From the NCBI GenBank assembly GCA_964618975.1, contig CAZUDI010000007.1:1-64000 (forward strand): a stretch of DNA of 64,000 nt, in the 5' to 3' direction. The position numbers and the translations under genes were made by a program. Position 1 is the first letter of the stretch. Each line of letters opens with the position of its first letter. The DNA is from CAZUDI01 sp964618975 (GTDB taxonomy: Bacteria > Desulfobacterota > Desulfomonilia > UBA1062). The notes below the pieces were generated by a model. That model searched no databases, was not told the DNA's origin, and was given only the letters and a program-made list of their open reading frames with translations. This document shows, in pieces, positions 9,250 through 17,640 of the stretch.

Positions 9250-11731
9250 ACTCCCCGGGGAAAGGGGGGGGTGCGGCCTGCGGCCCGCCCTCCCCCAGCC
9301 GCCGGGCTATACCCCGGGGAGGGCGCTGACCCGCGCGCTCACGCATCGCATCGACACCCTCATCCTGACCCTGTATGAGGACTGGCACCCCAAAGGTTCC
9401 CCGGATTTCTCACTCGTGGCCCTGGGCGGCTACGGCCGCAAGGAGCTGTGCCCCGCCTCCGACATCGACCTGCTGCTCCTGATTGGTTCCGCCTGCTCGA
9501 AGACCGGTCTCGACGAACTTGTGGGGACCCTGATCTATCCCCTCTGGGATCACGGACTGCAGGCCAGCTACAGCATCCGTACCCCGTCCCAGGCCCGTAA
9601 GGACCAGGGCAACGACTTCTTCTTCCAAACCGCACTGATCGACGCCCGTTACCTCTGCGGTTCTCCTGGCCCCCTGGCGGAGCTCAAGCGCATGGCCAAG
9701 GCACCCCCTTCGCTCAGGCAACGACGCACCTTCCTGCGGGAACTCGAGCGGCGTGACACCGAGCGACACTTCCGCTTCACAGACGGGGCCTATATGCTGG
9801 AGCCTCACGTCAAGGATGGCCAGGGGGCGCTCAGGGACGTGCACAGTATCCACTGGGCCGCCCGCTTCCTCCTGGGGACCTCCCATCTGGACGAACTGCT
9901 CTCTCTGGGGATCCTTTGCGCCCTCGACCTGAAGGAACTGCAGGAGGCCAATGACTTTATCACCTGGATACGCTTCCAGCTGCACCTCATGGCCGGCCGC
10001 CGCTGCGAGCGTCTCCTGATCATGCAGCAGGAGGAAGTCGCCAAACGACTGGGAGATAGCGGGGAGGGCCGCCTGAGCCCGCAGGAATACCTCCTGCGCA
10101 CATACCACCGGCATGCCCTGGCCATCAAGTCGGTGCATCAGGCCTTCTTTTTGCACCTCAACCAGCAGATCGGGAGCAAGCGACACCCCGCGTTGCCCCG
10201 CAGCACCGACGCCCTCACCCTGACGCCAGCGGAGCGCATGCTGCCGCTCTTCGCGGTCCTCGCCACGGGAAGAGCGGCCCTGACGACCCCCGAGCGGTTG
10301 TTCATCCGTTCTCATCTAGGCCTCGTCGCTTCCCTGGGGCGTCAGGCGCCAAGTGCCCGCACCTTCCTGGAGATCCTCGCGGCCCCCGGGGCCCAGGCGG
10401 CGCTTACGGCCATGCTGGAGACCGGATTCCTCGAGCGCTTTCTTCCGGACTTCGCCCACTTGCGCGGCTATATGCAGACCGACGGATACCACACCCGCAC
10501 CATCGACCACCACTGTGTTGGCTGCGTGGGCGAGATCATGGCCCTCATGCGCGCCCGTCCCGTACTTGCGGTCCCCGAAGCCTTGCGGCAGCCTCTCCTT
10601 CTGGCGGCCCTGCTGCACGACATCGGCAAGGGTTCCGGAAAAGGGCATGCCGCCCGCGGGGCGGCCCTCGCCGGCGGCATCGCCGGGGGCCTGGGGCTCG
10701 AGGACGAACAGGTCCGCCTGGTGGAATTTCTCGTACGCCACCACCTGGTGCTCATGCGCACCGCCCTCATGCGGGATCTGACCGAGGAGAATGTGGCCGC
10801 CGACTGCGCCCGCCTGGCCGGGGATCGTCAGCGTCTCGTCATGCTTTACCTCCTGAGTGTGGCCGATGCACGTGCCACGGGCAAGGAGGCCTGGAACGAG
10901 TGGCGCGAGACCCTGCTGGACGAGCTGTTTTCCAAGGCGATCCACCTCTTCGAGCATGGTTTCCTGTGCGGCACCCTCACTCCGGGCATCCTCGAAAGGC
11001 GCTGGGGGGAGCTGCTCGAACGTGTCCCGGCCGAGCTGGGCGAGACACAGCGCGGCCGTCTGTGGACCCTGCCGCAGGCCTACATCCTGGCCACGCCGGT
11101 CAGCCGCATCATCGGTCACCTCGAGCTGAGCGCGCACCTGAAGAGGGACGACGAGCTCGTCTACCAGGCGCAGCCGCACCATGCCCGGGTTCGGCTCACC
11201 CTGATCACCCGCGATCGCCCCGGACTCTTCGCCCTGCTGACCGGTCTCCTGGCCCTCAACCACCTCGATATCCTCTCGGCCAAGGCCTTCACCTGGCAGG
11301 ACAACCTGGCGGTGGACATCTTCGACGTCACCCCCCCGTGGAACGACTATAACGAGTGGGACCGTCTGAGCGATCTCTTCCGGCTCAGCCTTCAGGGTGC
11401 CTTCGACATCGGGGGGCGCATCGCGCATCTGCGACCGCTGGCCGAGGACGGCCGCCGCATTGGGACAGGGTCGGGGGCGCGGATCACCTTCGACAACGCC
11501 ACCTCCGACTTCTTCACCCTGATCGGCATCGATGCCCCGGACAGAAGCGGTTTGCTCTACCACGCCGCCTCTGTCATGAGCGCTAGCGGCCTGACCATCC
11601 ACCGCGCCTTTGCCACCTCAAAGGGCGGGCAGGTCACGGACGTCTTCTATGTCACCGATGCCAGGGGTGAGAAGATCGAGGACCCCCGGATCCAGCACGA
11701 CCTGCAGACGGCCTTGGCCGCCGCGCTCTAG
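9224..11731 (+). CDS. glnD: Bifunctional uridylyltransferase / uridylyl-removing enzyme
   Basis: A protein of about 835 residues that uridylylates PII under nitrogen limitation and removes UMP when glutamine is high. Domain order is complete: nucleotidyltransferase motif GGYGRKELCPASDIDLLLL near residue 65, the GlnD central helical region, an HD domain (LLHDIGKGSGKGHAARG), and two C-terminal ACT domains (starting RLTLITRDRPGLFALL and LIGIDAPDRSGLLYHA) that sense glutamine. Two in-frame starts, 9224 and 9236, both overlap the end of glnK and neither has a strong ribosome site, consistent with translational coupling. Having glnD in the amtB-glnK transcript puts PII, its target and its modifier under one sigma-54 promoter. 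It ends 28 bp before a convergent gene. Confidence 0.94.
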   Translation: MKPAMMRSRLPGERGGCGLRPALPQPPGYTPGRALTRALTHRIDTLILTLYEDWHPKGSPDFSLVALGGYGRKELCPASDIDLLLLIGSACSKTGLDELVGTLIYPLWDHGLQASYSIRTPSQARKDQGNDFFFQTALIDARYLCGSPGPLAELKRMAKAPPSLRQRRTFLRELERRDTERHFRFTDGAYMLEPHVKDGQGALRDVHSIHWAARFLLGTSHLDELLSLGILCALDLKELQEANDFITWIRFQLHLMAGRRCERLLIMQQEEVAKRLGDSGEGRLSPQEYLLRTYHRHALAIKSVHQAFFLHLNQQIGSKRHPALPRSTDALTLTPAERMLPLFAVLATGRAALTTPERLFIRSHLGLVASLGRQAPSARTFLEILAAPGAQAALTAMLETGFLERFLPDFAHLRGYMQTDGYHTRTIDHHCVGCVGEIMALMRARPVLAVPEALRQPLLLAALLHDIGKGSGKGHAARGAALAGGIAGGLGLEDEQVRLVEFLVRHHLVLMRTALMRDLTEENVAADCARLAGDRQRLVMLYLLSVADARATGKEAWNEWRETLLDELFSKAIHLFEHGFLCGTLTPGILERRWGELLERVPAELGETQRGRLWTLPQAYILATPVSRIIGHLELSAHLKRDDELVYQAQPHHARVRLTLITRDRPGLFALLTGLLALNHLDILSAKAFTWQDNLAVDIFDVTPPWNDYNEWDRLSDLFRLSLQGAFDIGGRIAHLRPLAEDGRRIGTGSGARITFDNATSDFFTLIGIDAPDRSGLLYHAASVMSASGLTIHRAFATSKGGQVTDVFYVTDARGEKIEDPRIQHDLQTALAAAL

Positions 11732-11759
11732 CCCGAGGCAGGGTCTGGCCTATCAGGGA

Positions 11760-13175
11760 TCAGAAATAGCACTGCAGCCCGGTGGGAATGCGCTCGAAGT
11801 CCCGGATTCCGTCGAGCCGGCCCCCGACCAACCCGAGGGCCGGCTCGACGGAATCGCCGCAGACCAGCCCCCGCATGAGGGTCACATCCTCCCCGTCGAT
11901 CTCCAAGGGCGCCAGGGCCCTCACCCTCTCGACGGCGATACGGCGCGCCTTGTTCAGTTCAATCTCGATAAACAGGTTGCGGTAGGTCAGCCTCGGCAAG
12001 ATCATGGTTTCGTCATAGGCCACCGAAAGTTTCAGCCTGGTGAAGTCGACCAGCGGCCAGAGAGGGGCCTTGAAGGTGAGCCGGGGAGCCGGGCCATCCA
12101 GCGACCAGGTCTGGGGGTCGACCCCGGATTGTTCGAAACGCTCAACCTGGGAGAGCACACGGGGGCTCTCCCCCGCAAGACAGAGCTGGCGGATGTACCC
12201 ACTCGGTGTGATGTCCTCCCAGGGCCTGGCGATGCAGGCCGCGCTGCGCCGACGGGCGGCGGCCTTCTGGAAACGGTTCTTGTATACGAAGGAGCAGTAA
12301 TTGACACCCAGGCCGACCCCGTTATCGTGGGCATATGCGATCAGTCTCAGGGCCGCGAGTTCGGATTCGAGGACCGTCACCTTCTCCCCGTGCAGGAAGG
12401 TGTACCCCCTGCGGACAAGCGCATGACGGTTGTGGGGGGTCAGTCGCAGCTGGTGCAGGTTGAGGTGATCGATACCCAGGTCCTGCATGGCGTGCAGCCG
12501 CTGTTCGAGCAGGGCTGCGTCTTCGGGCACGACGGGGATTTCGACCGTAACCCGGGGGATGAGGCCGACCGCCCGACGAGCATGCTCGAGGTCATAGCGT
12601 GTGGCCCCGATATCAAAACGGATCTCGTCGAGACCCAGGTCCCTCAGACGCCTGAGGGTATCATCGCCGGCCAGGGTCCCGTTGGTGTACAGCCACAGGT
12701 AGATCTTCTCCCCGAAGCGTTTCTTCAGCGCCGTGACATACTCCATGGTGGTCTGCAGGGTGAGCAGGGGCTCCCCTCCGCTGATGCTGACCCCGGTGAA
12801 ACCGAAGCGTTCGAGGTAGGCCGTATAATCGTCCACCCGGGGGAAGGCCAGGGTGTTCGTCATCGGCACGCCGATTTCGTCCTGCGGTGTTGGGCAGTAG
12901 AAGCAGCGACAATTGCATTTCCCGTTGATGAACAGGCATGACCAGGCCCCCTCGGCACAAAGAACACAGCCGGGTGAAAGGTTGGTGCAATCGATCTTGG
13001 TATCGTTGTACCCCAGGCGGGCGCAGACGCTCAGGTGCTGTAGCAGCTCACGCCGCACCGCGCCCGCCTGAAGCGCCTCGTCCTGGGTTATCCACCTGAT
13101 GCTCTCATAGTCGACGCCGTATTCCCGGCGGTTGGATGCCTGTGCCCTGGCTTGCAGCAACTCCTTCATATGCAT
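11760..13175 (-). CDS. Radical SAM protein of unknown function
   Basis: A 471-residue soluble radical SAM protein. The cluster motif is within GKCNCRCFYCPTP, where Cys-x3-Cys-x2-Cys can be read, and it is preceded by extra cysteines (TNLSPGCVLCAEGAWSC) that could bind another cluster. The SAM-binding GGEP motif appears as ISGGEPLLT. The C-terminal third (about residue 300 onward) has no domain I recognise and ends in LQCYF. The ATG at 13175 is chosen because GAGGAG lies upstream; an earlier in-frame start lacks one. It converges on glnD and is followed by no partner gene, so there is no context for a substrate. Family membership is clear; the reaction is not. Confidence 0.82.
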   Translation of the reverse strand: MHMKELLQARAQASNRREYGVDYESIRWITQDEALQAGAVRRELLQHLSVCARLGYNDTKIDCTNLSPGCVLCAEGAWSCLFINGKCNCRCFYCPTPQDEIGVPMTNTLAFPRVDDYTAYLERFGFTGVSISGGEPLLTLQTTMEYVTALKKRFGEKIYLWLYTNGTLAGDDTLRRLRDLGLDEIRFDIGATRYDLEHARRAVGLIPRVTVEIPVVPEDAALLEQRLHAMQDLGIDHLNLHQLRLTPHNRHALVRRGYTFLHGEKVTVLESELAALRLIAYAHDNGVGLGVNYCSFVYKNRFQKAAARRRSAACIARPWEDITPSGYIRQLCLAGESPRVLSQVERFEQSGVDPQTWSLDGPAPRLTFKAPLWPLVDFTRLKLSVAYDETMILPRLTYRNLFIEIELNKARRIAVERVRALAPLEIDGEDVTLMRGLVCGDSVEPALGLVGGRLDGIRDFERIPTGLQCYF

Positions 13176-13368
13176 GGACTCTCCTCTCCCTTCGATGGTT
13201 ATGGACTTGATCAAGATAAAAAAAGAGGGGGAAAGGCGGGCTACAAAAAGGGCTTATCGGTATTATGAACGTTGGGCAGGTCAAAGGGGTTCCTCTCCAG
13301 CGACGTAGAGTCTCGACCAGGCCGGATCACGCCTCCCCGGCCGGGTCGGCAACGGTCAGGGCCCTGCT

Positions 13369-13450
13369 GCTCGATCGCCCCAGGCACGGTTGCCTGCCAA
13401 TGGCGCCGGCAGAGAATCCCGAGCCGGCCCGGGGTTTCATCTCCATGATT
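13369..13450 (-). repeat. Dispersed repeat, diverged copy R8 (minus orientation)
   Basis: On the minus strand this begins AATCATGGAGATGAAACCCC, then GGGCCGGCTCGGGATTCTC, a GCC/GGC palindromic core, and ends in a GCGAT segment. It is a divergent relative of the window's intergenic repeat family. Confidence 0.4.
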
Positions 13451-13549
13451 ACACTCAAAAATATCGTCATGCATTCTGTGCATATGATCCACCTGCCTGC
13501 ATACAGACGGGGGTCCCAACGCCGCCTCGAGGGGGCACTATCGGTTGCA

Positions 13550-13600
13550 GGCGGCACCAAGGGGAATCCAGGGCCGGCCCGGGTTTCCTCCCCACGATAA
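13550..13600 (-). repeat. Dispersed repeat, partial copy R9 (minus orientation)
   Basis: The minus strand reads TTATCGTGGGGAGGAAACCC, GGGCCGGCCCTGGATTCCCC and a GCCGCC core. It aligns with the head of copy R8 (13369-13450), 100 bp away. The rest of the 13176-13728 gap holds no gene that I can support. Confidence 0.38.
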
Positions 13601-13728
13601 TCCCAGCGAATGGTTGTCCAATCGGATCACGTTATCCGGGCATATCATCTGCGCCCGGAGGGAACCTAGCTGATCTCTATCTACCATTATCGCTGCGAAA
13701 GTAAAGGAGATCGGAAGAGGGGTCCGCG

Positions 13729-15405
13729 TCATTTACGCAGCTCTCCCTGCCCGGAGCGCCTGGAGACCTTGAAGAGGCCGATCTTCCCGGACAGGTCCTC
13801 CGCCCTGACGCTCAGGTGATGGGAGGTGCGGCTCAGCTCCTCGGCCGTGGAGGCGTTCTGCTGGGTGCCCACATCGATCCCGGCGATGGCGAGCGTCAGT
13901 TCCTCGATATTGGATGCCTGCTGGGTCGAAAAGCTGGCAATATCGTTGATAGTGCCGGACAGCCCTTCGATATGTCCGATAATCTGTTCGAGCACCTCAC
14001 CCGATTTCCTGACCATCTCATCCCCCTGGGTGATCCGGTCCACCGTGTCCTCGATCAGGGCACTGATCTCGCGTGAGGCCTCGGCCGAGCGCTGTGCCAG
14101 CGAGCGTACCTCCTGGGCCACCACGGCAAAACCCTTGCCGTTCTCGCCGGCCCGGGCCGCTTCCACCGCGGCATTGAGCGCCAGGAGGTTGGTCTGGAAG
14201 GCCACCTCGTTGACCGTGGTCACGATGTTGCCGATCCTGCGGGAGGCCTCGGAGATGCCGTCCATGGCTGCCACAAGCTCCTTCGACATCTTGCCGCTTT
14301 CGCTGGCCATCTGCACCATCTGTCGGGTCGTTTGCAGGCCGGTAGAGGCATTGGCGGCGTTGTGCTTGATGGCAGCGGTCATCTCGTCCACGCTGGCCGC
14401 CAGTTCCTCGATCGAGGCGGCCTGGGCCTGGGAGGAAAGCGATAGGCCCTTGGATCCTGTCATAATCTCGTCGGTCGCGACGTCGAGGTCCATGGCGGTG
14501 CGCTTGACCGTGCCAATGATGGCCTCCAGGTTGGCGATGAAGCGGTTGAACCAGCGCGCGCAGTCGCCCATCTCGTCCAGGGTGTTGACCCCCAGCCGCA
14601 GGGTCAGGTCCCCCACACCATGGGTTATGTCTCTCAACATGGAGGCCATGTCCATCATGGAACTCCACAAGGTCTGGCTGAGAAGATAGGCATTGAGAAA
14701 GATGATGAACACCGTCTGGCCCATGAGGATCAAGATACCCAGCTGAATCGATAGCAGGGACACGAAGCCCAGGATGGACAGATAGATGATGCCCGTCAGG
14801 ATACACAGGGGGGGAATGGCTATGAACAGGATCAGGACCAGGAGTTTGGTCTTGAAGCTCATGCGCCAGAGGGCAAGATCGGCGAAGGCCTGTCCCGTCT
14901 GCCCGGACAGGCGCACAAACGCCACCAGGCTGTTCTGGGAGACCAGGAAATACAAGGCCATGTCGGATACCCCCGACATCAGGAGCACGACCTCGGCAAT
15001 CAGACTTTCGGCCAGACTGAGCCTGCCGGTGAGGAAGAAGGGCAGGATCACGGCGCAACCCGCAATCACAGCCCAGCGCAGGAATATCACGACCCCCTCG
15101 ATCGCCGGAAGACTCGCGGCCTGTCTCAAGGCCTTCTTCTGCAGTTCACAGTCCTCCTGCCCCCGGCTGTGTGCGACCATCCATCCCACGATCGGTCGGG
15201 TGAGGTGGTACTTGACCCACACCCCCAGGCCGCAGGAGACCACGGTCTGGAGGATCAGGTATCCCAAAAACTCGGCCAGGTACTCCCGGGTGAAGTCAAC
15301 CGCAGAAAACGAGAAATACACCACGATCGGCACAACCACCACATAGGTAATAAACTCCTGGAATATGGCTGGCTTGACAAAGATCATCCTAGTGAAAATG
15401 TTCAT
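13729..15405 (-). CDS. Methyl-accepting chemotaxis protein with multi-spanning membrane domain
   Basis: A 558-residue chemoreceptor. The N-terminal ~260 residues contain about six hydrophobic spans and no large periplasmic ligand domain, unlike the usual two-span receptor. A HAMP-like linker and the long cytoplasmic coiled coil follow. The signalling tip is unmistakable (EVAFQTNLLALNAAVEAARAG then GKGFAVVAQEVRSLA). It should signal to CheA/CheW at the membrane and perhaps senses a membrane-dissolved or energy-related cue. AAAGGAGG lies 12 bases before the ATG. A candidate flagellar sigma-28 promoter is upstream. No other chemotaxis gene is in the window. Confidence 0.88.
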   Translation of the reverse strand: MNIFTRMIFVKPAIFQEFITYVVVVPIVVYFSFSAVDFTREYLAEFLGYLILQTVVSCGLGVWVKYHLTRPIVGWMVAHSRGQEDCELQKKALRQAASLPAIEGVVIFLRWAVIAGCAVILPFFLTGRLSLAESLIAEVVLLMSGVSDMALYFLVSQNSLVAFVRLSGQTGQAFADLALWRMSFKTKLLVLILFIAIPPLCILTGIIYLSILGFVSLLSIQLGILILMGQTVFIIFLNAYLLSQTLWSSMMDMASMLRDITHGVGDLTLRLGVNTLDEMGDCARWFNRFIANLEAIIGTVKRTAMDLDVATDEIMTGSKGLSLSSQAQAASIEELAASVDEMTAAIKHNAANASTGLQTTRQMVQMASESGKMSKELVAAMDGISEASRRIGNIVTTVNEVAFQTNLLALNAAVEAARAGENGKGFAVVAQEVRSLAQRSAEASREISALIEDTVDRITQGDEMVRKSGEVLEQIIGHIEGLSGTINDIASFSTQQASNIEELTLAIAGIDVGTQQNASTAEELSRTSHHLSVRAEDLSGKIGLFKVSRRSGQGELRK

Positions 15406-15464
15406 CTTATGAAATTTCCTCCTTTGCCAAGGTCATGGCATTGCAACGCTCTATGCATGAGATC

Positions 15465-15491
15465 CTATCGGCATAATGCAGTGTAATAATA
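15465..15491 (-). promoter_or_regulatory. Candidate sigma-28 promoter for the chemoreceptor
   Basis: On the minus strand GCCGATAG (7 of 8 to the FliA -10 consensus) is preceded by 11 bases and a weak -35 (TATTATTA). The predicted leader is about 50 bases. Support is the good -10 plus the gene's chemotaxis role. Confidence 0.4.
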
Positions 15492-15497
15492 ATATTA

Positions 15498-15578
15498 ATC
15501 ATGGGCAAGACCCCCAGGGACAGCCAGGCCCCCCTTGACGCCGCAAACGTCGGAGGAATTCGACGTATAGCGCTTAAG
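15498..15578 (+). repeat. Dispersed intergenic repeat, copy R1
   Basis: It begins ATCATGGGCAAGACCCCCAG and contains TTGACGCCGCAAACGTCGGA, then GGAATTCGACGTATAGCGCT. It fills part of the gap between the divergent chemoreceptor and GNAT genes. The remaining 15579-15716 bases hold a CCCGGG-containing palindrome and no gene. Confidence 0.6.
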
Positions 15579-15716
15579 ACCCACCGTCGACCGACAGCCA
15601 CCCCGGACTACCTGCATGTATCCCGGGAAGGGGTCTTCTCCTGGTATGCCCCGCCCGGGGTCATATCATTTGTGCCTTGCCTAAAAACCACGAAAAAGAT
15701 AAGTAAGTGTTCCGAC

Positions 15717-16220
15717 ATGAATACGCTTGAGCTTGAGCCGCTTAAGACAACCCATCTGGATGAAGTCCTCGCGCTGAACCAGGCCAGCCTGCCGCACGTC
15801 AACTCCCTCTTGCCTGCAGATCTTGAGCACCTGCGCTTCCAGGCCCACTATGCCAGCGTGGCCGTCTTCAACGGCCGTCTGGCGGGCTTTCTGATCGCCC
15901 TCGACCCGGCGGCATGTTATGACAGCCCCAACTACCTCTGGTTCTGCGAGCGTTACCTTTCGTTCCTCTACATTGACCGCATGGTCATCGCGCCTGAGGC
16001 CCGCCGGAATGGCGTAGGCCTCCACCTTTACCAGAAACTCGAGGCCCATGCCCGCGACAAGGGCATCCCCATCCTGACCTGCGAGTACAACCTGCGCCCC
16101 TTAAATAGCGCCTCGCGCCTCTTCCATGAGGAGTGCGGCTTTTTCGAGGTCGGCCGCCAGGAGACCGAGCACGGCGCCAAGACCGTCTCGCTGCAGATCA
16201 AGCATGTGGACCTGTCCTGA
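15717..16220 (+). CDS. GNAT-family N-acetyltransferase
   Basis: A 167-residue cytoplasmic acetyltransferase of the GNAT fold. The acetyl-CoA pyrophosphate-binding motif is at about residues 88-105 (VIAPEARRNGVGLHLYQ), followed by the motif-B region RPLNSASRLFHEECGF. The ATG at 15717 is taken as the start; the open frame extends back to 15501, but that part is repeat sequence R1 and has no ribosome site. The acceptor substrate cannot be told. The next repeat copy (R2) starts at the base after the stop codon. Confidence 0.82.
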   Translation: MNTLELEPLKTTHLDEVLALNQASLPHVNSLLPADLEHLRFQAHYASVAVFNGRLAGFLIALDPAACYDSPNYLWFCERYLSFLYIDRMVIAPEARRNGVGLHLYQKLEAHARDKGIPILTCEYNLRPLNSASRLFHEECGFFEVGRQETEHGAKTVSLQIKHVDLS

Positions 16221-16300
16221 ATCATGGTTTTAAACCCCAGGGCAAGCCCTGGAACCTCCTTGCCGCTGCAAGCGGCGGGGAATTCGACCCATAGCGAGAA
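16221..16300 (+). repeat. Dispersed intergenic repeat, copy R2
   Basis: Begins ATCATGGTTTTAAACCCCAG, then GGCAAGCCCTGGAACCTCCT, the palindromic core CCGCTGCAAGCGGCGGGGAA and TTCGACCCATAGCGAGAAA. It directly abuts the GNAT stop codon and lies 72 bp before the alcohol dehydrogenase gene. Confidence 0.65.
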
Positions 16301-16372
16301 AAAGATCCCTGCATACAGGCCAGGGGTAAATATCCCGACAGGGAGACAGACCGCGGATTAAGGAGGTGTGAC

Positions 16373-17395
16373 ATGCGCGCCGTCGTGTATGACCGAAGTC
16401 AGAAGCTTTCCACACGCGAGGTACCCATCCCCCGGATAGATGCGGATCAGGTCCTGATCCGCGTGAGCAACACCGGCTTTTGCGGTTCCGATCATTCGCT
16501 GATCGAGAGCGGATCCCTGGAGGAGGGGTATATCGTGGGCCACGAGGTCAGCGGTACGGTGGTGGAGGCAGGCCCCGCAGCCACTGGGTGTGCCCTTGGA
16601 ACCCGGGTCATGATTCGACCCACCTACTGCGGCACGTGCCGCGACTGCTCCCAGGGGCGGCCCTATCTTTGCCGCAACGACCGGCGCTCCATCGGCATCG
16701 GCGACCTGCCCGGTGGATTTGCCGAGTACCTCAGGGCCTACCCCGCGATGCTCATCCCGATCCCCGACGGGGTCGATTCCCGCAATGCCGCCTTGGCCGA
16801 GGCCTTTGCCGCCTCCCTGCACGGCATCAAAACCTCGCGCGCCCAGGGCGGCTCGGCCCTGGTCATCGGCGGCGGGCCCATCGGTCTGGCCCTGGTGCGT
16901 CTGCTGAAGGTCCTGGATTTCGGTCCCATCGCGCTGTCCGAACCGGTACCGGAAAAGAGGGCGCTGGCAGAGCGCTTTGGCGCGGATATCCTGGTAGATC
17001 CAAGCGAGGACAACCTGCTCCTGCGCTCCCTGGAAGACACCCAGGGCATAGGCTACACGAGCGTCTTCGAATGCTCCGGGATCCCGGCACTGGCAAGCGA
17101 GGCCCTGCGTTGCTGCGCCAACGGCGGCACCGTCACCATTGTCAGTGTCATCATGAAGAATATCGAGTTCTCGCCCATGATTTTGAATTTCAAGGAGATC
17201 TGGCTTACAGGCTCGTATTCCAACACCCATGCGGAAAACCGTCAGTGTCTGGAATGGATGGCACAGGGTCTGGTGGATGGCCGCCCGCTGATCTCGGATG
17301 TCATCGGGCTGGACGAGCTGCCCCGTGTCTACCGCGAGCGTATCGATACCGGGCAGGCAATCAAGGTGCTGCTGAAGATCGGGGAAGAATTCTAA
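16373..17395 (+). CDS. Zinc-dependent alcohol/polyol dehydrogenase (MDR family)
   Basis: A 340-residue medium-chain dehydrogenase that should oxidise a secondary alcohol or polyol with NAD(P). Catalytic zinc ligands are visible in NTGFCGSDHS and VGHEVSG. The structural-zinc lobe is CGTCRDCSQGRPYLC, and the Rossmann motif is VIGGGPIGLALV. Length is normal for the threonine/sorbitol dehydrogenase group. AAGGAGG precedes the ATG. It stands just before a hairpin and a separate promoter that drives the short-chain dehydrogenase/TPP/AOR genes. It probably belongs to the same catabolic cluster but is separately transcribed. The substrate is unknown. Confidence 0.88.
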   Translation: MRAVVYDRSQKLSTREVPIPRIDADQVLIRVSNTGFCGSDHSLIESGSLEEGYIVGHEVSGTVVEAGPAATGCALGTRVMIRPTYCGTCRDCSQGRPYLCRNDRRSIGIGDLPGGFAEYLRAYPAMLIPIPDGVDSRNAALAEAFAASLHGIKTSRAQGGSALVIGGGPIGLALVRLLKVLDFGPIALSEPVPEKRALAERFGADILVDPSEDNLLLRSLEDTQGIGYTSVFECSGIPALASEALRCCANGGTVTIVSVIMKNIEFSPMILNFKEIWLTGSYSNTHAENRQCLEWMAQGLVDGRPLISDVIGLDELPRVYRERIDTGQAIKVLLKIGEEF

Positions 17396-17439
17396 ACAGC
17401 CCAATGACCGGGAAAGGCCGGACATGGCTTCTGGAATCG

Positions 17440-17472
17440 CTCTGTGAGGCGGGGGTATACGGCCTCACAGAG
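17440..17472 (+). terminator. Hairpin after the alcohol dehydrogenase gene
   Basis: A perfect 11-bp stem (CTCTGTGAGGC / GCCTCACAGAG) with an 11-base loop. No T-run follows, so it may act as a Rho-type or processing hairpin rather than a classical intrinsic terminator. Confidence 0.55.
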
Positions 17473-17490
17473 AAGAGAGCTTATTTCCGG

Positions 17491-17519
17491 TTGACTTCTG
17501 CGCCGAATGTGAATACTAT
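17491..17519 (+). promoter_or_regulatory. Sigma-70 promoter for the SDR-TPP-MFS-AOR genes
   Basis: TTGACT, a 17-base spacer, then TACTAT. It lies after the hairpin and about 120 bp before the short-chain dehydrogenase ATG, giving an untranslated leader near 115 bases. Confidence 0.65.
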
Positions 17520-17640
17520 TCATTTTATGAGTTGCGCTCAGTCCGGCATGCAGCCGCCTCCTTCCCGAAGGCACCCTCGCCCCTGGCTTACCGGACGGTT
17601 GTGCTGTCGTTCTGATCAGGCGCCACGAAAGGAGGCTTGA

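Noticed and set aside
13207..13216. CTTGATCAAG palindrome upstream of the radical SAM gene as an FNR/CRP-type site
   Set aside because: It lacks the N4 spacer of FNR sites and is a single 10-bp occurrence, so chance is likely.
15501..15716. 72-codon upstream extension of the GNAT gene
   Set aside because: The DNA is repeat copy R1 plus a palindrome and there is no ribosome site; the GNAT fold begins at 15717.
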